Assembly (NCBI GenBank): GCA_910584685.1
Contig: CAJUAO010000011.1
Coordinates: 1-64,000 of the forward strand
Direction: 5' to 3'
DNA length: 64,000 nt
Origin: an uncultured Lachnospiraceae bacterium
GTDB lineage: Bacteria > Bacillota > Clostridia > Lachnospirales > Lachnospiraceae
This document shows, one piece after another, positions 37,017-44,307 of the stretch; the stretch's first letter is position 1; every line of letters begins with the position of its first letter. Made by a program: the position numbers and the translations under genes. Under the pieces are notes generated by a model, which saw only the letters and a program-made list of their open reading frames with translations, was not told the origin of the DNA and made no database searches.

Positions 37017-38348
37017 TTAGGCATGAAGGGCATATTCAAAACAATTTTTTGAAATCCGTACACTCATACGGCGTTTACCAATGTTCTTTATTCCTGAAAA
37101 CAATCCTGCGCCAAGTCCAATAGTACCTGCCGAACCAATAGAGCCGGTTACTTTATCAATAACTCCAACCACCCCGTTTAAGCTATTTATTATTTTTATA
37201 AATGCATCAGAGTCTGCAATATTTCCAATGGTTTTTGTAAAGGTGTTGCTTAAGCGCTGAAGGCTTCCTTCCCACGAATTTGCTGTTTTTTCCACGTCAG
37301 CAGCCATTGAGCCGGCGCCGGAGTTATAATCCCTAAGCATTTCCTCATATAAAGAGTAATTTTCAAGAATAGCGTTAAGAGCGTCGGCTCTGTCCCCGCC
37401 GCCGACAGAATTAAGAAGATTAGCCCGTCTTGAGTCGCTTTCCTCAAGCCTTGTATACTTCTCTGATAATTCTTCTAAAATTTCCATCGGCTCCTTAAGA
37501 GAAACAACGCCATTCTTTACGGTTGACAAAGAAACGCCTAACTCATTACAGGCTTCTTCATATTTCGTCAGGGAGCTTTCATCAATAAAGTCGCCCCCGT
37601 CATTTGCGTCTCCTGTTATCTGCCGCAGATTCATTAAAATACCGTTAAAGGAATTTCCAATTTCTGCTCCGCCTTTTTTTGTAACGGAAAGTAATGTTCC
37701 AACAGCAGCAGTAGTTTCATCTATATCCATCTGAGAATCGGAAGCCCTTGAGCTTACAACAGACATAGCCTCAGCAAGCTCTGTCATATCAATGGAATGT
37801 CTGTTTGTAATATTGTTTGCGCCATCTAAAGCGGCGGTTAATGACTGTATGGAGCCGTTCATTTTATAGGCATTGTCAGCGGCCCTAATATATTCGTTTG
37901 CCAAATCAGAAGTAATACCTCCGGCAGACTGAATAGCTGTCGATAATTCGGCAATTTGTTCAGCGTTTTTATATCCTGCATCAGCTGCTGATTTAAATTC
38001 AGACAGGTAATCTAATGCCGTTTTGCCATATTTGCCGGCAATGGTAAAGGCATTATTTTTTACGTTTTCTAATTGTGATTTAGACAGGGAGCTGTTAGAT
38101 TTGCTTATTTCTGTTAATAAGGTATTAACATCCTTTAATTGTGATACGGCTTCCTTTGTCTTTTCAACAACGCCTGATACGGCATTACTTAAGGAAAAAA
38201 AATCTGTAATAATTTTACCGGCCTCTTTGAACTGGTCTTTTATAGCGTTGCCAAGCTTATCCAGGTAGTGCTGCTGTGAATCAATTTCCTTTAAATTATT
38301 TTGCGTTGATTTGGATTGAGCGTCAGTTTGTTCATTATTATTTGCCAA
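37017..38348 (-). CDS. Tape measure protein, 5' exon (TP901-type N-terminal part)
   Basis: The 443-codon frame matches the N-terminal TP901 domain of tape measure proteins: MTELAEAMSVVSSRASDSQM, GGAEIGNSFNGILMNLRQI, and SWEGSLQRLSNTFTKTIGNI. It ends abruptly after GLGAGLFSGIKNIGK, where the intron begins; the last 15-20 codons and stop are probably intron sequence. The start is TTG at 38348, after AAAGGATG. Without splicing, the particle would lack a full tape measure and tail length would not be set. Confidence 0.85.
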   Translation of the reverse strand: MANNNEQTDAQSKSTQNNLKEIDSQQHYLDKLGNAIKDQFKEAGKIITDFFSLSNAVSGVVEKTKEAVSQLKDVNTLLTEISKSNSSLSKSQLENVKNNAFTIAGKYGKTALDYLSEFKSAADAGYKNAEQIAELSTAIQSAGGITSDLANEYIRAADNAYKMNGSIQSLTAALDGANNITNRHSIDMTELAEAMSVVSSRASDSQMDIDETTAAVGTLLSVTKKGGAEIGNSFNGILMNLRQITGDANDGGDFIDESSLTKYEEACNELGVSLSTVKNGVVSLKEPMEILEELSEKYTRLEESDSRRANLLNSVGGGDRADALNAILENYSLYEEMLRDYNSGAGSMAADVEKTANSWEGSLQRLSNTFTKTIGNIADSDAFIKIINSLNGVVGVIDKVTGSIGSAGTIGLGAGLFSGIKNIGKRRMSVRISKNCFEYALHA

Positions 38349-38370
38349 TTTTCATCATCCTTTCACATTT

Positions 38371-38721
38371 TTAATCCTTCACATCCATAGGTTCATTCAT
38401 AGTCTCGCTTATAGAATAAATTAAAATTCTCTGAATATCCTCCGGCTGCAGCTTTGCAATATATGTAAGAACTTCAATAATACGGCTATTGTCAGCCTGC
38501 AATGCGCCTGATACCTCGTTTAAAACCATTTCAATCAGCCTTTCACCGTCAATATCTTTTGCAGCGTTTGTTAATTTAACAATAAACCGGACAATATCAG
38601 CCCCTTTACCAGATACCTCCCTTACGGCAGGGAGCATAACAGCGCCAAGTTTAGCAGCCTCTCTTTTAGCAAGCCTTCTGTTTCTTCTGTACTCTAAGTA
38701 TTTTTTAATTTTATTTATCAT
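38371..38721 (-). CDS. Phage protein at the tail-chaperone position (116 aa)
   Basis: An alpha-helical protein, basic at the N-terminus (MINKIKKYLEYRRNRRLAKR) and containing IVRFIVKLTNAAKDIDGERL. It lies directly upstream of the tape measure, where siphophages keep tail assembly chaperones, but I see no ribosomal-frameshift arrangement. Family not recognised. ATG 38721 follows AAAGAGGA; a GTG 24 nt upstream is less likely. Confidence 0.6.
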   Translation of the reverse strand: MINKIKKYLEYRRNRRLAKREAAKLGAVMLPAVREVSGKGADIVRFIVKLTNAAKDIDGERLIEMVLNEVSGALQADNSRIIEVLTYIAKLQPEDIQRILIYSISETMNEPMDVKD

Positions 38722-38734
38722 ATAATCCTCTTTT

Positions 38735-39112
38735 CTATTCACCAATTAAATCATAAATAGCAACAAGCGCGTCGGCAGGAATATCCTTATCAATAACGTC
38801 CTCCGCCTTAATGGTATCAACCTTAACAAAGGTTGACAATAGCTCTTCAATTTCCGTCTGATATTTCTTAAAGGTTTCAGGCTCCTCCTCAGGGTTAATG
38901 CTTACCTGCCCGTTGTCATCCTCTTTGCCATATTCCTTTATCTTTTCATTTTTTACAAATTCAAAATTAGCAACAACCGGCTCCAACGCCTTCATAATGC
39001 CAAGAAGCTTAAATTTTGATATACAGTTAATATTTAAATCCTTATTGTCAATAATTCTCTTTAGGATTTCGTTTACATTTATAGCCTTGTATAATTCAAT
39101 CTTTTTTTTCAC
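38735..39112 (-). CDS. Phage protein, DUF1617-like (125 aa)
   Basis: The protein starts at GTG 39112 (KKKIELYKAINVNEIL) after GGAAAGGTGG. It has the alternating helix pattern and acidic middle (KEYGKEDDNGQVSINPEEEPE) seen in DUF1617 phage proteins, and could be the first of two tail assembly chaperones by position. The longer open frame to 39217 overlaps the upstream gene and is not favoured. Confidence 0.6.
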   Translation of the reverse strand: MKKKIELYKAINVNEILKRIIDNKDLNINCISKFKLLGIMKALEPVVANFEFVKNEKIKEYGKEDDNGQVSINPEEEPETFKKYQTEIEELLSTFVKVDTIKAEDVIDKDIPADALVAIYDLIGE

Positions 39113-39131
39113 GTTTGTAATCCACCTTTCC

Positions 39132-39695
39132 TTAAACCTTTTCCCAAGTATACATTTCCTTTTGCACAACGCTGTGGACAAAGGAATTGCTTCCCTCAGC
39201 CTCCTCGTATTCCTCAATCAAATCCTCCAAGGCTTCCAGCTCCATATCGTTAATTTTGCCAAGAGAGTGGTAGTATCTGTAGGAGCGGCTGATTTTATCC
39301 TTTAGCTCTGCGCGGATACGTTTATTATTTTTTCGCTCGCTTTCCTCAAAGCGTTTATTAGTATTCTGCTGCAAATCATCCATTTTTTCCATAAGAGAGG
39401 ATATGGATTCTGAAAGCCTTTTCTGAGTGTCCGTCAATTCCTTTTGAATAGCAAAGGACTGCTCCCTGTCGTGAAGTCTGTTGTCCATAATCTGTTTTAT
39501 TGCCGACTGGTTTTCATGGATGGTATTAAGGAGCTCCTCTCTTTTTTTTCGCCTGTTATATACGGTGTTAATGAAATCACTGACAGCCTTGCGATTTTTA
39601 AATATAATTAGTAATACCAAGCATATAATAATTATTGAAGCAATTATTATGCTTGGATTTATTTCTCCAATAAAGCTTTTAAATAAGTCCTCCAT
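39132..39695 (-). CDS. Membrane-anchored coiled-coil phage protein (187 aa)
   Basis: One strong transmembrane helix at about residues 13-33 (IIIASIIIICLVLLIIF), then a long coiled coil, and a C-terminal segment RSYRYYHSLGKINDMELEAL found in several clostridial phage proteins next to holins. It probably belongs to the lysis cassette (holin partner or spanin-like role), which is inference. ATG 39695 preferred over the GTG at 39710. Confidence 0.65.
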   Translation of the reverse strand: MEDLFKSFIGEINPSIIIASIIIICLVLLIIFKNRKAVSDFINTVYNRRKKREELLNTIHENQSAIKQIMDNRLHDREQSFAIQKELTDTQKRLSESISSLMEKMDDLQQNTNKRFEESERKNNKRIRAELKDKISRSYRYYHSLGKINDMELEALEDLIEEYEEAEGSNSFVHSVVQKEMYTWEKV

Positions 39696-39715
39696 TGCAT
39701 ATAAACCCACCTTCC

Positions 39716-40024
39716 TTATGTTTTGTTCATCTGCTTTAGGGCAGCCTCAAGCAGCACGCGAATTTGCTCATCTGTAATAAATTCTTTTTTAGAGTTAAAC
39801 ATTTTGTCAATGAAGGTTATGACGTATTCGCGTTTTTCTTCACCAGATTTAGGAGCGTTAAAAAGCATTTCCGCAGCTTCCGCTGCCTTGGTAATCCATT
39901 TAGAAGCCTCGTCAAGCTTTGCAGAAGATATTTTTGTTTTTATGTATGGAATAATATAGCCTGTGATAATTGCGCCAATCAAAGGAATAAGTGTTAAAAT
40001 TATTTTATATAAGTTGTCATTCAT
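39716..40024 (-). CDS. Phage holin, LL-H family
   Basis: A 102-residue protein with an N-terminal hydrophobic helix (IILTLIPLIGAIITGYIIPYI) and an amphipathic tail (LDEASKWITKAAEAAEMLF...KREYVITFIDKMF) typical of LL-H-type holins. It would permeabilise the membrane to release the endolysin. It lies 27 nt after the amidase gene in transcription order. Confidence 0.85.
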   Translation of the reverse strand: MNDNLYKIILTLIPLIGAIITGYIIPYIKTKISSAKLDEASKWITKAAEAAEMLFNAPKSGEEKREYVITFIDKMFNSKKEFITDEQIRVLLEAALKQMNKT

Positions 40025-40051
40025 AATAATTCTTCATGCCTCCTGACCTGT

Positions 40052-41266
40052 TTATTCAATAATAATTTGAAACCTGCCGATTGATACGCCTTGTGTGCCC
40101 GCATATCCGTCGCAGCCGTTAGTCTTTTCATTGTCATACTGCCAGCTATAATAGTCCCTGCCTATAGGAGCAACCCTGTATTTTGCTTTTTTGTATGCGT
40201 AGCCGCCGGGAGTAATATAATAAACCTCAGCCATGTCAATATCCTTCTTACAGTCGCCGGCGTATCCGTTGTTAAAATCATTTATATTGTATCCTGTTAC
40301 ATAAGGATACCAGCCGCCGCCTTTAACATGCACCCTGTATTTTACAGAGCCCTTATCAGTTCTGACACTAATGGCCCTGATAGGATTTTTGCCATCTCCG
40401 GCGTAGTCCTCAAGATTTTTAACCTCTGAATACCATCTGTCTCCTGCGTACACTCTGTAATAAACATTTACGTCAAGATTTTTTGGGGAAGAGGAAGGCT
40501 TTGAAGAAGCCGCTGTATTATTTGGTAAGGAGTCGGAAACAGCAGCATTTGCTGAGGATGTTGTTGATGATACATGTGAGGGATTTGTATAAATAACATT
40601 TCCATTACTGTCAAAAACAGAATATCCGTTTATGCAAGCAGCCTTTGCATAAGCAAGAGAATAGAAGGCGCCAAGCTGGCCTGCCGCATCTTCCCACGTC
40701 TTTCTTACCCTGTAGAGCTCACCGGTAGCTGCAGAGCCTGAGGTTTTTGATAAGCTGTTTTTAAAATTATTCCATTTTGAGCTGTCGTTTCCATACCAGC
40801 CCTTCCAGCCGGGACAATGCTTTCCGCTCACATCAAAGTGTCTGTATACGTTAGAGGCAGGAATATTATATTTATCCATAATTTCCTTTCCCAAAGCAAT
40901 GGCATTTCCTATTGTAGCCTCTGAAATTTCACCGTTTACAGAGCACATTTCTACAGATATGCTGTTTGTGTTTGTTATTTTCCCATACATGGCTCCTCCG
41001 CCGGTAGCCTCGCAGTCAGAATATTTTCTGTCGCCTACAGCCCATGCGGTGACTAAATCAGGAACTGACTGATATACTGTATTATCATCAACAAAATAAT
41101 GGGCGGAGGCCTGTATTATGTTATTTTTAAAATAATTAGCATTGTTAGCCGCAGTGTCAGTCTGGTTTCCTGTGTAATGGTAAATAAGATATTTAATCGA
41201 AGAAGAAGCTCTCCTTACCCCGTAATTTTCCGGAGCTGATATTAATGTATATTTTGTAAACGCCAT
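40052..41266 (-). CDS. N-acetylmuramoyl-L-alanine amidase endolysin
   Basis: A 404-residue peptidoglycan amidase. The Amidase_2/PGRP catalytic domain covers about 10-170: first zinc His in IYHYTGNQ, SAHYFVDDNTVYQSV, and the second zinc cluster in YRHFDVSGKHCPGW. The C-terminal half (about 255-404) contains three repeats of about 45 residues with the pattern YRVH..GGWYPYV...GYAG, probably cell-wall binding. No signal peptide, so it depends on the holin. It lies in the middle of the tail block, not at its end. Confidence 0.9.
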   Translation of the reverse strand: MAFTKYTLISAPENYGVRRASSSIKYLIYHYTGNQTDTAANNANYFKNNIIQASAHYFVDDNTVYQSVPDLVTAWAVGDRKYSDCEATGGGAMYGKITNTNSISVEMCSVNGEISEATIGNAIALGKEIMDKYNIPASNVYRHFDVSGKHCPGWKGWYGNDSSKWNNFKNSLSKTSGSAATGELYRVRKTWEDAAGQLGAFYSLAYAKAACINGYSVFDSNGNVIYTNPSHVSSTTSSANAAVSDSLPNNTAASSKPSSSPKNLDVNVYYRVYAGDRWYSEVKNLEDYAGDGKNPIRAISVRTDKGSVKYRVHVKGGGWYPYVTGYNINDFNNGYAGDCKKDIDMAEVYYITPGGYAYKKAKYRVAPIGRDYYSWQYDNEKTNGCDGYAGTQGVSIGRFQIIIE

Positions 41267-41282
41267 TTTTTCCTCCTATGTG

Positions 41283-41492
41283 TTAATTTAAGGTTTTCCA
41301 GTAATTCCATGCCTTTTCGGTTTCCGGCTTATAATAGTAGGCAATTAATTTTCCCTCATAGCCCTCGTCAATCCATACAGGCTGACATTTCATAACTGCA
41401 TACATTACAATCTGTTTAATATTGCACAGCTTAATCAGATTATCCTCGCCATAAACCTCTTTGACATCATCAAGGGTTTTACATTTTAACAA
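41283..41492 (-). CDS. Small phage protein (69 aa)
   Basis: Begins MLKCKTLDDVKEVYGEDNLI and ends with YYKPETEKAWNYWKTLN. I do not recognise the family. TTG start with AAAGGTGGAG upstream. It is the first gene after a terminator hairpin and precedes the amidase by 16 nt. Confidence 0.6.
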   Translation of the reverse strand: MLKCKTLDDVKEVYGEDNLIKLCNIKQIVMYAVMKCQPVWIDEGYEGKLIAYYYKPETEKAWNYWKTLN

Positions 41493-41529
41493 GCGTATAT
41501 CTCCACCTTTCGAATAAGTGCTAATAGTA

Positions 41530-41573
41530 AAAAAAATGGGATAACAAATTCATAACGAATTGCTATCCCATTT
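41530..41573 (-). terminator. Strong terminator between tail tube and lysis genes
   Basis: Near-perfect stem AAAATGGGATA...TATCCCATTTT (about 18 bp with a one-base bulge), followed on the minus strand by a T-run (CCCATTTTTTTTAC). It should reduce read-through from the tail tube gene into the lysis genes. A second small hairpin lies at 41610-41650. Confidence 0.85.
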
Positions 41574-41707
41574 TATAAATTACAATTCACTATTTTTGTT
41601 AATAAAAAAGTGTCAAGAGTTTTAACTCTTTATAAAGCCGACACTTGTAAATTTGTTTTTTGAATTTTTGGCTGCCATGTTTAAAGCCGCCGAATGTTAC
41701 AGTAAAA

Positions 41708-42439
41708 TTATTCCTCAATAAGAACTAAATCAAGGATATTGTCGTCGCTGTCAGCCATAAGGTCGCAGGTTATTGTTACAGAGCCCGGGTCACCATTGTT
41801 TGAAAAGCTGAGTGAGAGATTACTCTGAGGCGCTGCCTTATATGCAGTAAGCTTATATGGAAGGACCTCGTCATCCTCTGTCTTCATAACAGTGTCGCCG
41901 TAAACGATAAAGTTCTTAGGGAAACTTGTAGACTTAATATTGATTCTCTGAGCCTTATCAGCAACCTCCTGCATGTAGTAAACGATTACCTTATCGCCGC
42001 CTGTAAGAGCAGAAGTAAGGGTAATAGTCTTGTCAGCAACAGTGCATGGAAGCTCTGTTCCGCAGTCGTCATCTGCCTTATAGACAACAACAGAGCCTGA
42101 AACTGGAACATCGTCTATAGCAATAACAGTGCCGTCATCATTTACAGACTTTTCAACCCTTGTCACAAACCTTGCAGACTTAGAAACCTCACCGCCTGTA
42201 ATAAGCTGCCATAATTTCACGGTCTGAATCTGTGTTTCAATAGTAAGCGTACCAGCTCTTTCGCCGCTAAACTGAATTTTCTTAGGATGTCCCTGACCGC
42301 CGTAAGCAAATACAGACTCACCTATTAATTCAGTTGTAGTTACGTTAGCAAAGTCTAAGTTTAAAAAAGGTTTCTTTGTAGAATAATCTACGAAAATAAG
42401 GTCACAGACCTCTCTGTTAGCCATGTTTGGATTTGACAT
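41708..42439 (-). CDS. Putative major tail tube protein
   Basis: A 243-residue protein with an all-beta profile. It begins MSNPNMANREVCDLIFVDYS, contains FAYGGQGHPKKIQFSGERAG and ends in SNNGDPGSVTITCDLMADSD. Size, position upstream of tape measure, strong ribosome site (AAGGAGG) and dedicated terminator (high-level single-gene expression) fit a tail tube. A capsid-like alternative is less likely given its size and the absence of any portal or terminase. No tail sheath is present, implying a non-contractile tail. Confidence 0.6.
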   Translation of the reverse strand: MSNPNMANREVCDLIFVDYSTKKPFLNLDFANVTTTELIGESVFAYGGQGHPKKIQFSGERAGTLTIETQIQTVKLWQLITGGEVSKSARFVTRVEKSVNDDGTVIAIDDVPVSGSVVVYKADDDCGTELPCTVADKTITLTSALTGGDKVIVYYMQEVADKAQRINIKSTSFPKNFIVYGDTVMKTEDDEVLPYKLTAYKAAPQSNLSLSFSNNGDPGSVTITCDLMADSDDNILDLVLIEE

Positions 42440-42506
42440 AAATAATTCCTCCTTAAAATTGTTTTTTGATTGTATAATAAAGCGGATGTCATGGTTTGAC
42501 AGCCTC

Positions 42507-43301
42507 TTAATTACCGTTATCTGTTCTTTTAAACCATGAGGCCGCGTCAAACTGGTTGTCCTTGTTTCCCCATGCGGCGACGCTCATGGACTGGATATTG
42601 TATATATTGTTGCTTGAAAGCCTTTGAAAGCAGTCCCAAACCTGATATACCGTTAAATCCCATATATTTAAAATGTTAAGGGACTGGCTTTTGTTTGCAA
42701 CGGCAGAAATAATATTTCCAAGCTCCATATTTTTATCTGCCTTAGTATGTTTAGCTTTTTCGTCTCTTCCTTTTTGAAGCTTTTTCATTATTTCAACAGC
42801 TTTCCGGTTTTTTGCCTTTGATAAATCGTCCTGCTGACTGGATTTAATAAAATTTCGCTGACATATTATGTCACAGACCTGTGGGTATGTTTCCCTGGAA
42901 ATGCTGCCTACAGCTGAGGCTTCCTCTGATATTTCTCCATTATGGGGTACAGGCGTGTTTTTTTTAACAAGGAAACATTTATGCTCAACAGAGTAAGCAA
43001 CCTCCTCCTTAATAAAAAAGTTTAGTACAGCCTGTAACAATTTTATTGAATCACTGTTTAAGGTAAGCAAATCATATATGCTTATTTGAGCCTTTTCAGT
43101 TTCTGTCAGCAATTCGGCCTGTTCAGGCTTTCCAATCATAGTAAAATATGTTTTTAAGTCCATCAGCAGGACGGACAGATAATATTGATATATATTTATA
43201 CCAATAGAAGCTATATCCTTTAATTTAGGCGATATAACGCCAATGGCCTTTTGTATATATACAGGCTCAGGCGACAACAGTTCAAAGTAGCTAATCTTCA
43301 A
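42507..43301 (-). CDS. Phage structural/assembly protein (264 aa)
   Basis: Unassigned. Largely helical; the C-terminal NILNIWDLTVYQVWDCFQRL and SMSVAAWGNKD segment resembles tail-assembly-type phage proteins, but I cannot name the family. A TTG start at 43301 overlaps the preceding stop codon (TTGA) and follows AGGTGG, so translation is probably coupled. Confidence 0.6.
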   Translation of the reverse strand: MKISYFELLSPEPVYIQKAIGVISPKLKDIASIGINIYQYYLSVLLMDLKTYFTMIGKPEQAELLTETEKAQISIYDLLTLNSDSIKLLQAVLNFFIKEEVAYSVEHKCFLVKKNTPVPHNGEISEEASAVGSISRETYPQVCDIICQRNFIKSSQQDDLSKAKNRKAVEIMKKLQKGRDEKAKHTKADKNMELGNIISAVANKSQSLNILNIWDLTVYQVWDCFQRLSSNNIYNIQSMSVAAWGNKDNQFDAASWFKRTDNGN

Positions 43302-43831
43302 AGAACCACCTGCCTTCCGTGATTTTTGCGTCTTAGGAATGTCTGATATGTGTAGGAAAGACACTTTCCGTAGAAGCTTTTGTCGGGAATATACGGTTTA
43401 ACAGGATTCTCCTTTGCCAAAAGCATATTGCCAATAGAATATTTTTCCTTTATCATATCAAGAGCGCTTTGATTAAGAACAGTTGAATTAATTACCTGAA
43501 TGGCGCTGTCAACTCTGTTTCCGAATACGCCGATAGAATTAAAGTAATTTTTATCCTCATCAGAAAGACTTAAGGCATCCTTGCGGCATACTGCCATAAT
43601 ATCAACTCCGACCTCTTTAATATGCTGGTTTTCTACCTTTGTTAAATATGTTTCAATAAAAACGGCAAAGTCCTTATCAGACAATGCTCCATCTATATAT
43701 GGAGTGTCGAAGCAATGCTCCATATCAGGCATAATCAACCGGACAATATCAGCCGTATCTAAAAAGAGAGCTTTTAGGCTGTCCTTTATTCTGCTCATAT
43801 CGGAGAGCGAATCATAATATTTTTCTGACAT
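43298..43831 (-). CDS. Phage hypothetical protein (177 aa)
   Basis: Acidic helical protein (MSEKYYDSLSDMSRIKDSLK...). Family not recognised. It lies between the HU-like gene and the structural/assembly gene and overlaps the latter by 4 nt. It might be a tail-completion or connector protein from its position; there is no sequence proof. Confidence 0.6.
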   Translation of the reverse strand: MSEKYYDSLSDMSRIKDSLKALFLDTADIVRLIMPDMEHCFDTPYIDGALSDKDFAVFIETYLTKVENQHIKEVGVDIMAVCRKDALSLSDEDKNYFNSIGVFGNRVDSAIQVINSTVLNQSALDMIKEKYSIGNMLLAKENPVKPYIPDKSFYGKCLSYTYQTFLRRKNHGRQVVL

Positions 43832-43867
43832 AATTCCTCCTATGTTAAATTAATGGTAAAAAACATA

Positions 43868-44206
43868 CTAACTATTAAAATATCCGTTAAGCCTTCTGTT
43901 ATAGTACCTTGTAATTTTTGGCCTTGCCCATATTTTAGGGGAGGTTTCAAATAATTCTCCTGTTTCGGGATGTATCATTTTCTTTTCACCCTTATATGAA
44001 CAGTCAATGCTGATTCCGTTAAAAAGCTTTAAGGAAACCTTATCAACGGAGGAAGCTAAAGAAAGCAGCTCAAAGATATAATTTTCCAGCGTCAGGTACA
44101 CAGATTGGGCTACGGGAAGGGGAATGCCTTCACGTATGGCGATTTCTTTTATTATTTGTTCCTTATTTATTACCGTATAAAACACCTCCTGCATGTATGC
44201 TTCCAT
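43868..44206 (-). CDS. HU/IHF-like small DNA-binding protein
   Basis: A roughly 110-residue protein whose C-terminal half resembles the HU beta-arm and tail: VSLKLFNGISIDCSYKGEKK, then HPETGELFETSPKIWARPKI (compare NPxTGE of HU). It may bend DNA at cluster promoters. The start is uncertain: an AGGAGGTG lies inside the frame, so translation may begin further in than the ATGs at 44206 or 44194. It follows the RNA polymerase gene after about 100 nt of structured intergenic sequence. Confidence 0.55.
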   Translation of the reverse strand: MEAYMQEVFYTVINKEQIIKEIAIREGIPLPVAQSVYLTLENYIFELLSLASSVDKVSLKLFNGISIDCSYKGEKKMIHPETGELFETSPKIWARPKITRYYNRRLNGYFNS

Positions 44207-44307
44207 AGTAGCCTGAAAAGCTTTCGACCGTTTCAGACGGACTTTTCGGCTGGTTTTTGAAATTTATAGTCCCCATTGAGCGGACTAAATTTTTTGTAAG
44301 GCTAATT

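Larger units (their letters stand above)
35841..37040 (-). mobile_element. Group I intron (IStron-like) interrupting the tape measure gene
   Basis: Read on the minus strand, the insertion has the ordered group I core. P3 5' strand TCAAAAGCGT is at 36755-36764 and P4 TGATTAG at 36733-36739. A GGC-GAAA-GCC hairpin follows at 36717-36726, then the P4 3' side AATCA at 36682-36686. P7 ACAGAGTCT is at 36629-36637, P3 3' strand ACGATTTTGA at 36617-36626, and P7 3' strand AGACTGT at 36569-36575, leaving a bulged A as expected. A P1-like pairing TTCATGCCT/AGGCAGGAA lies at the 5' end. Exact splice sites are not fixed. No homing endonuclease, TnpA or TnpB is present. Confidence 0.8.

Noticed and set aside
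41708..42439. Major capsid protein
   Set aside because: Too small and beta-rich, with no portal, protease or terminase nearby; tail tube fits better.
44259..44295. Terminator after the polymerase gene
   Set aside because: The hairpin has its T-run on the plus strand, not downstream on the minus strand, so it should not end the polymerase transcript.
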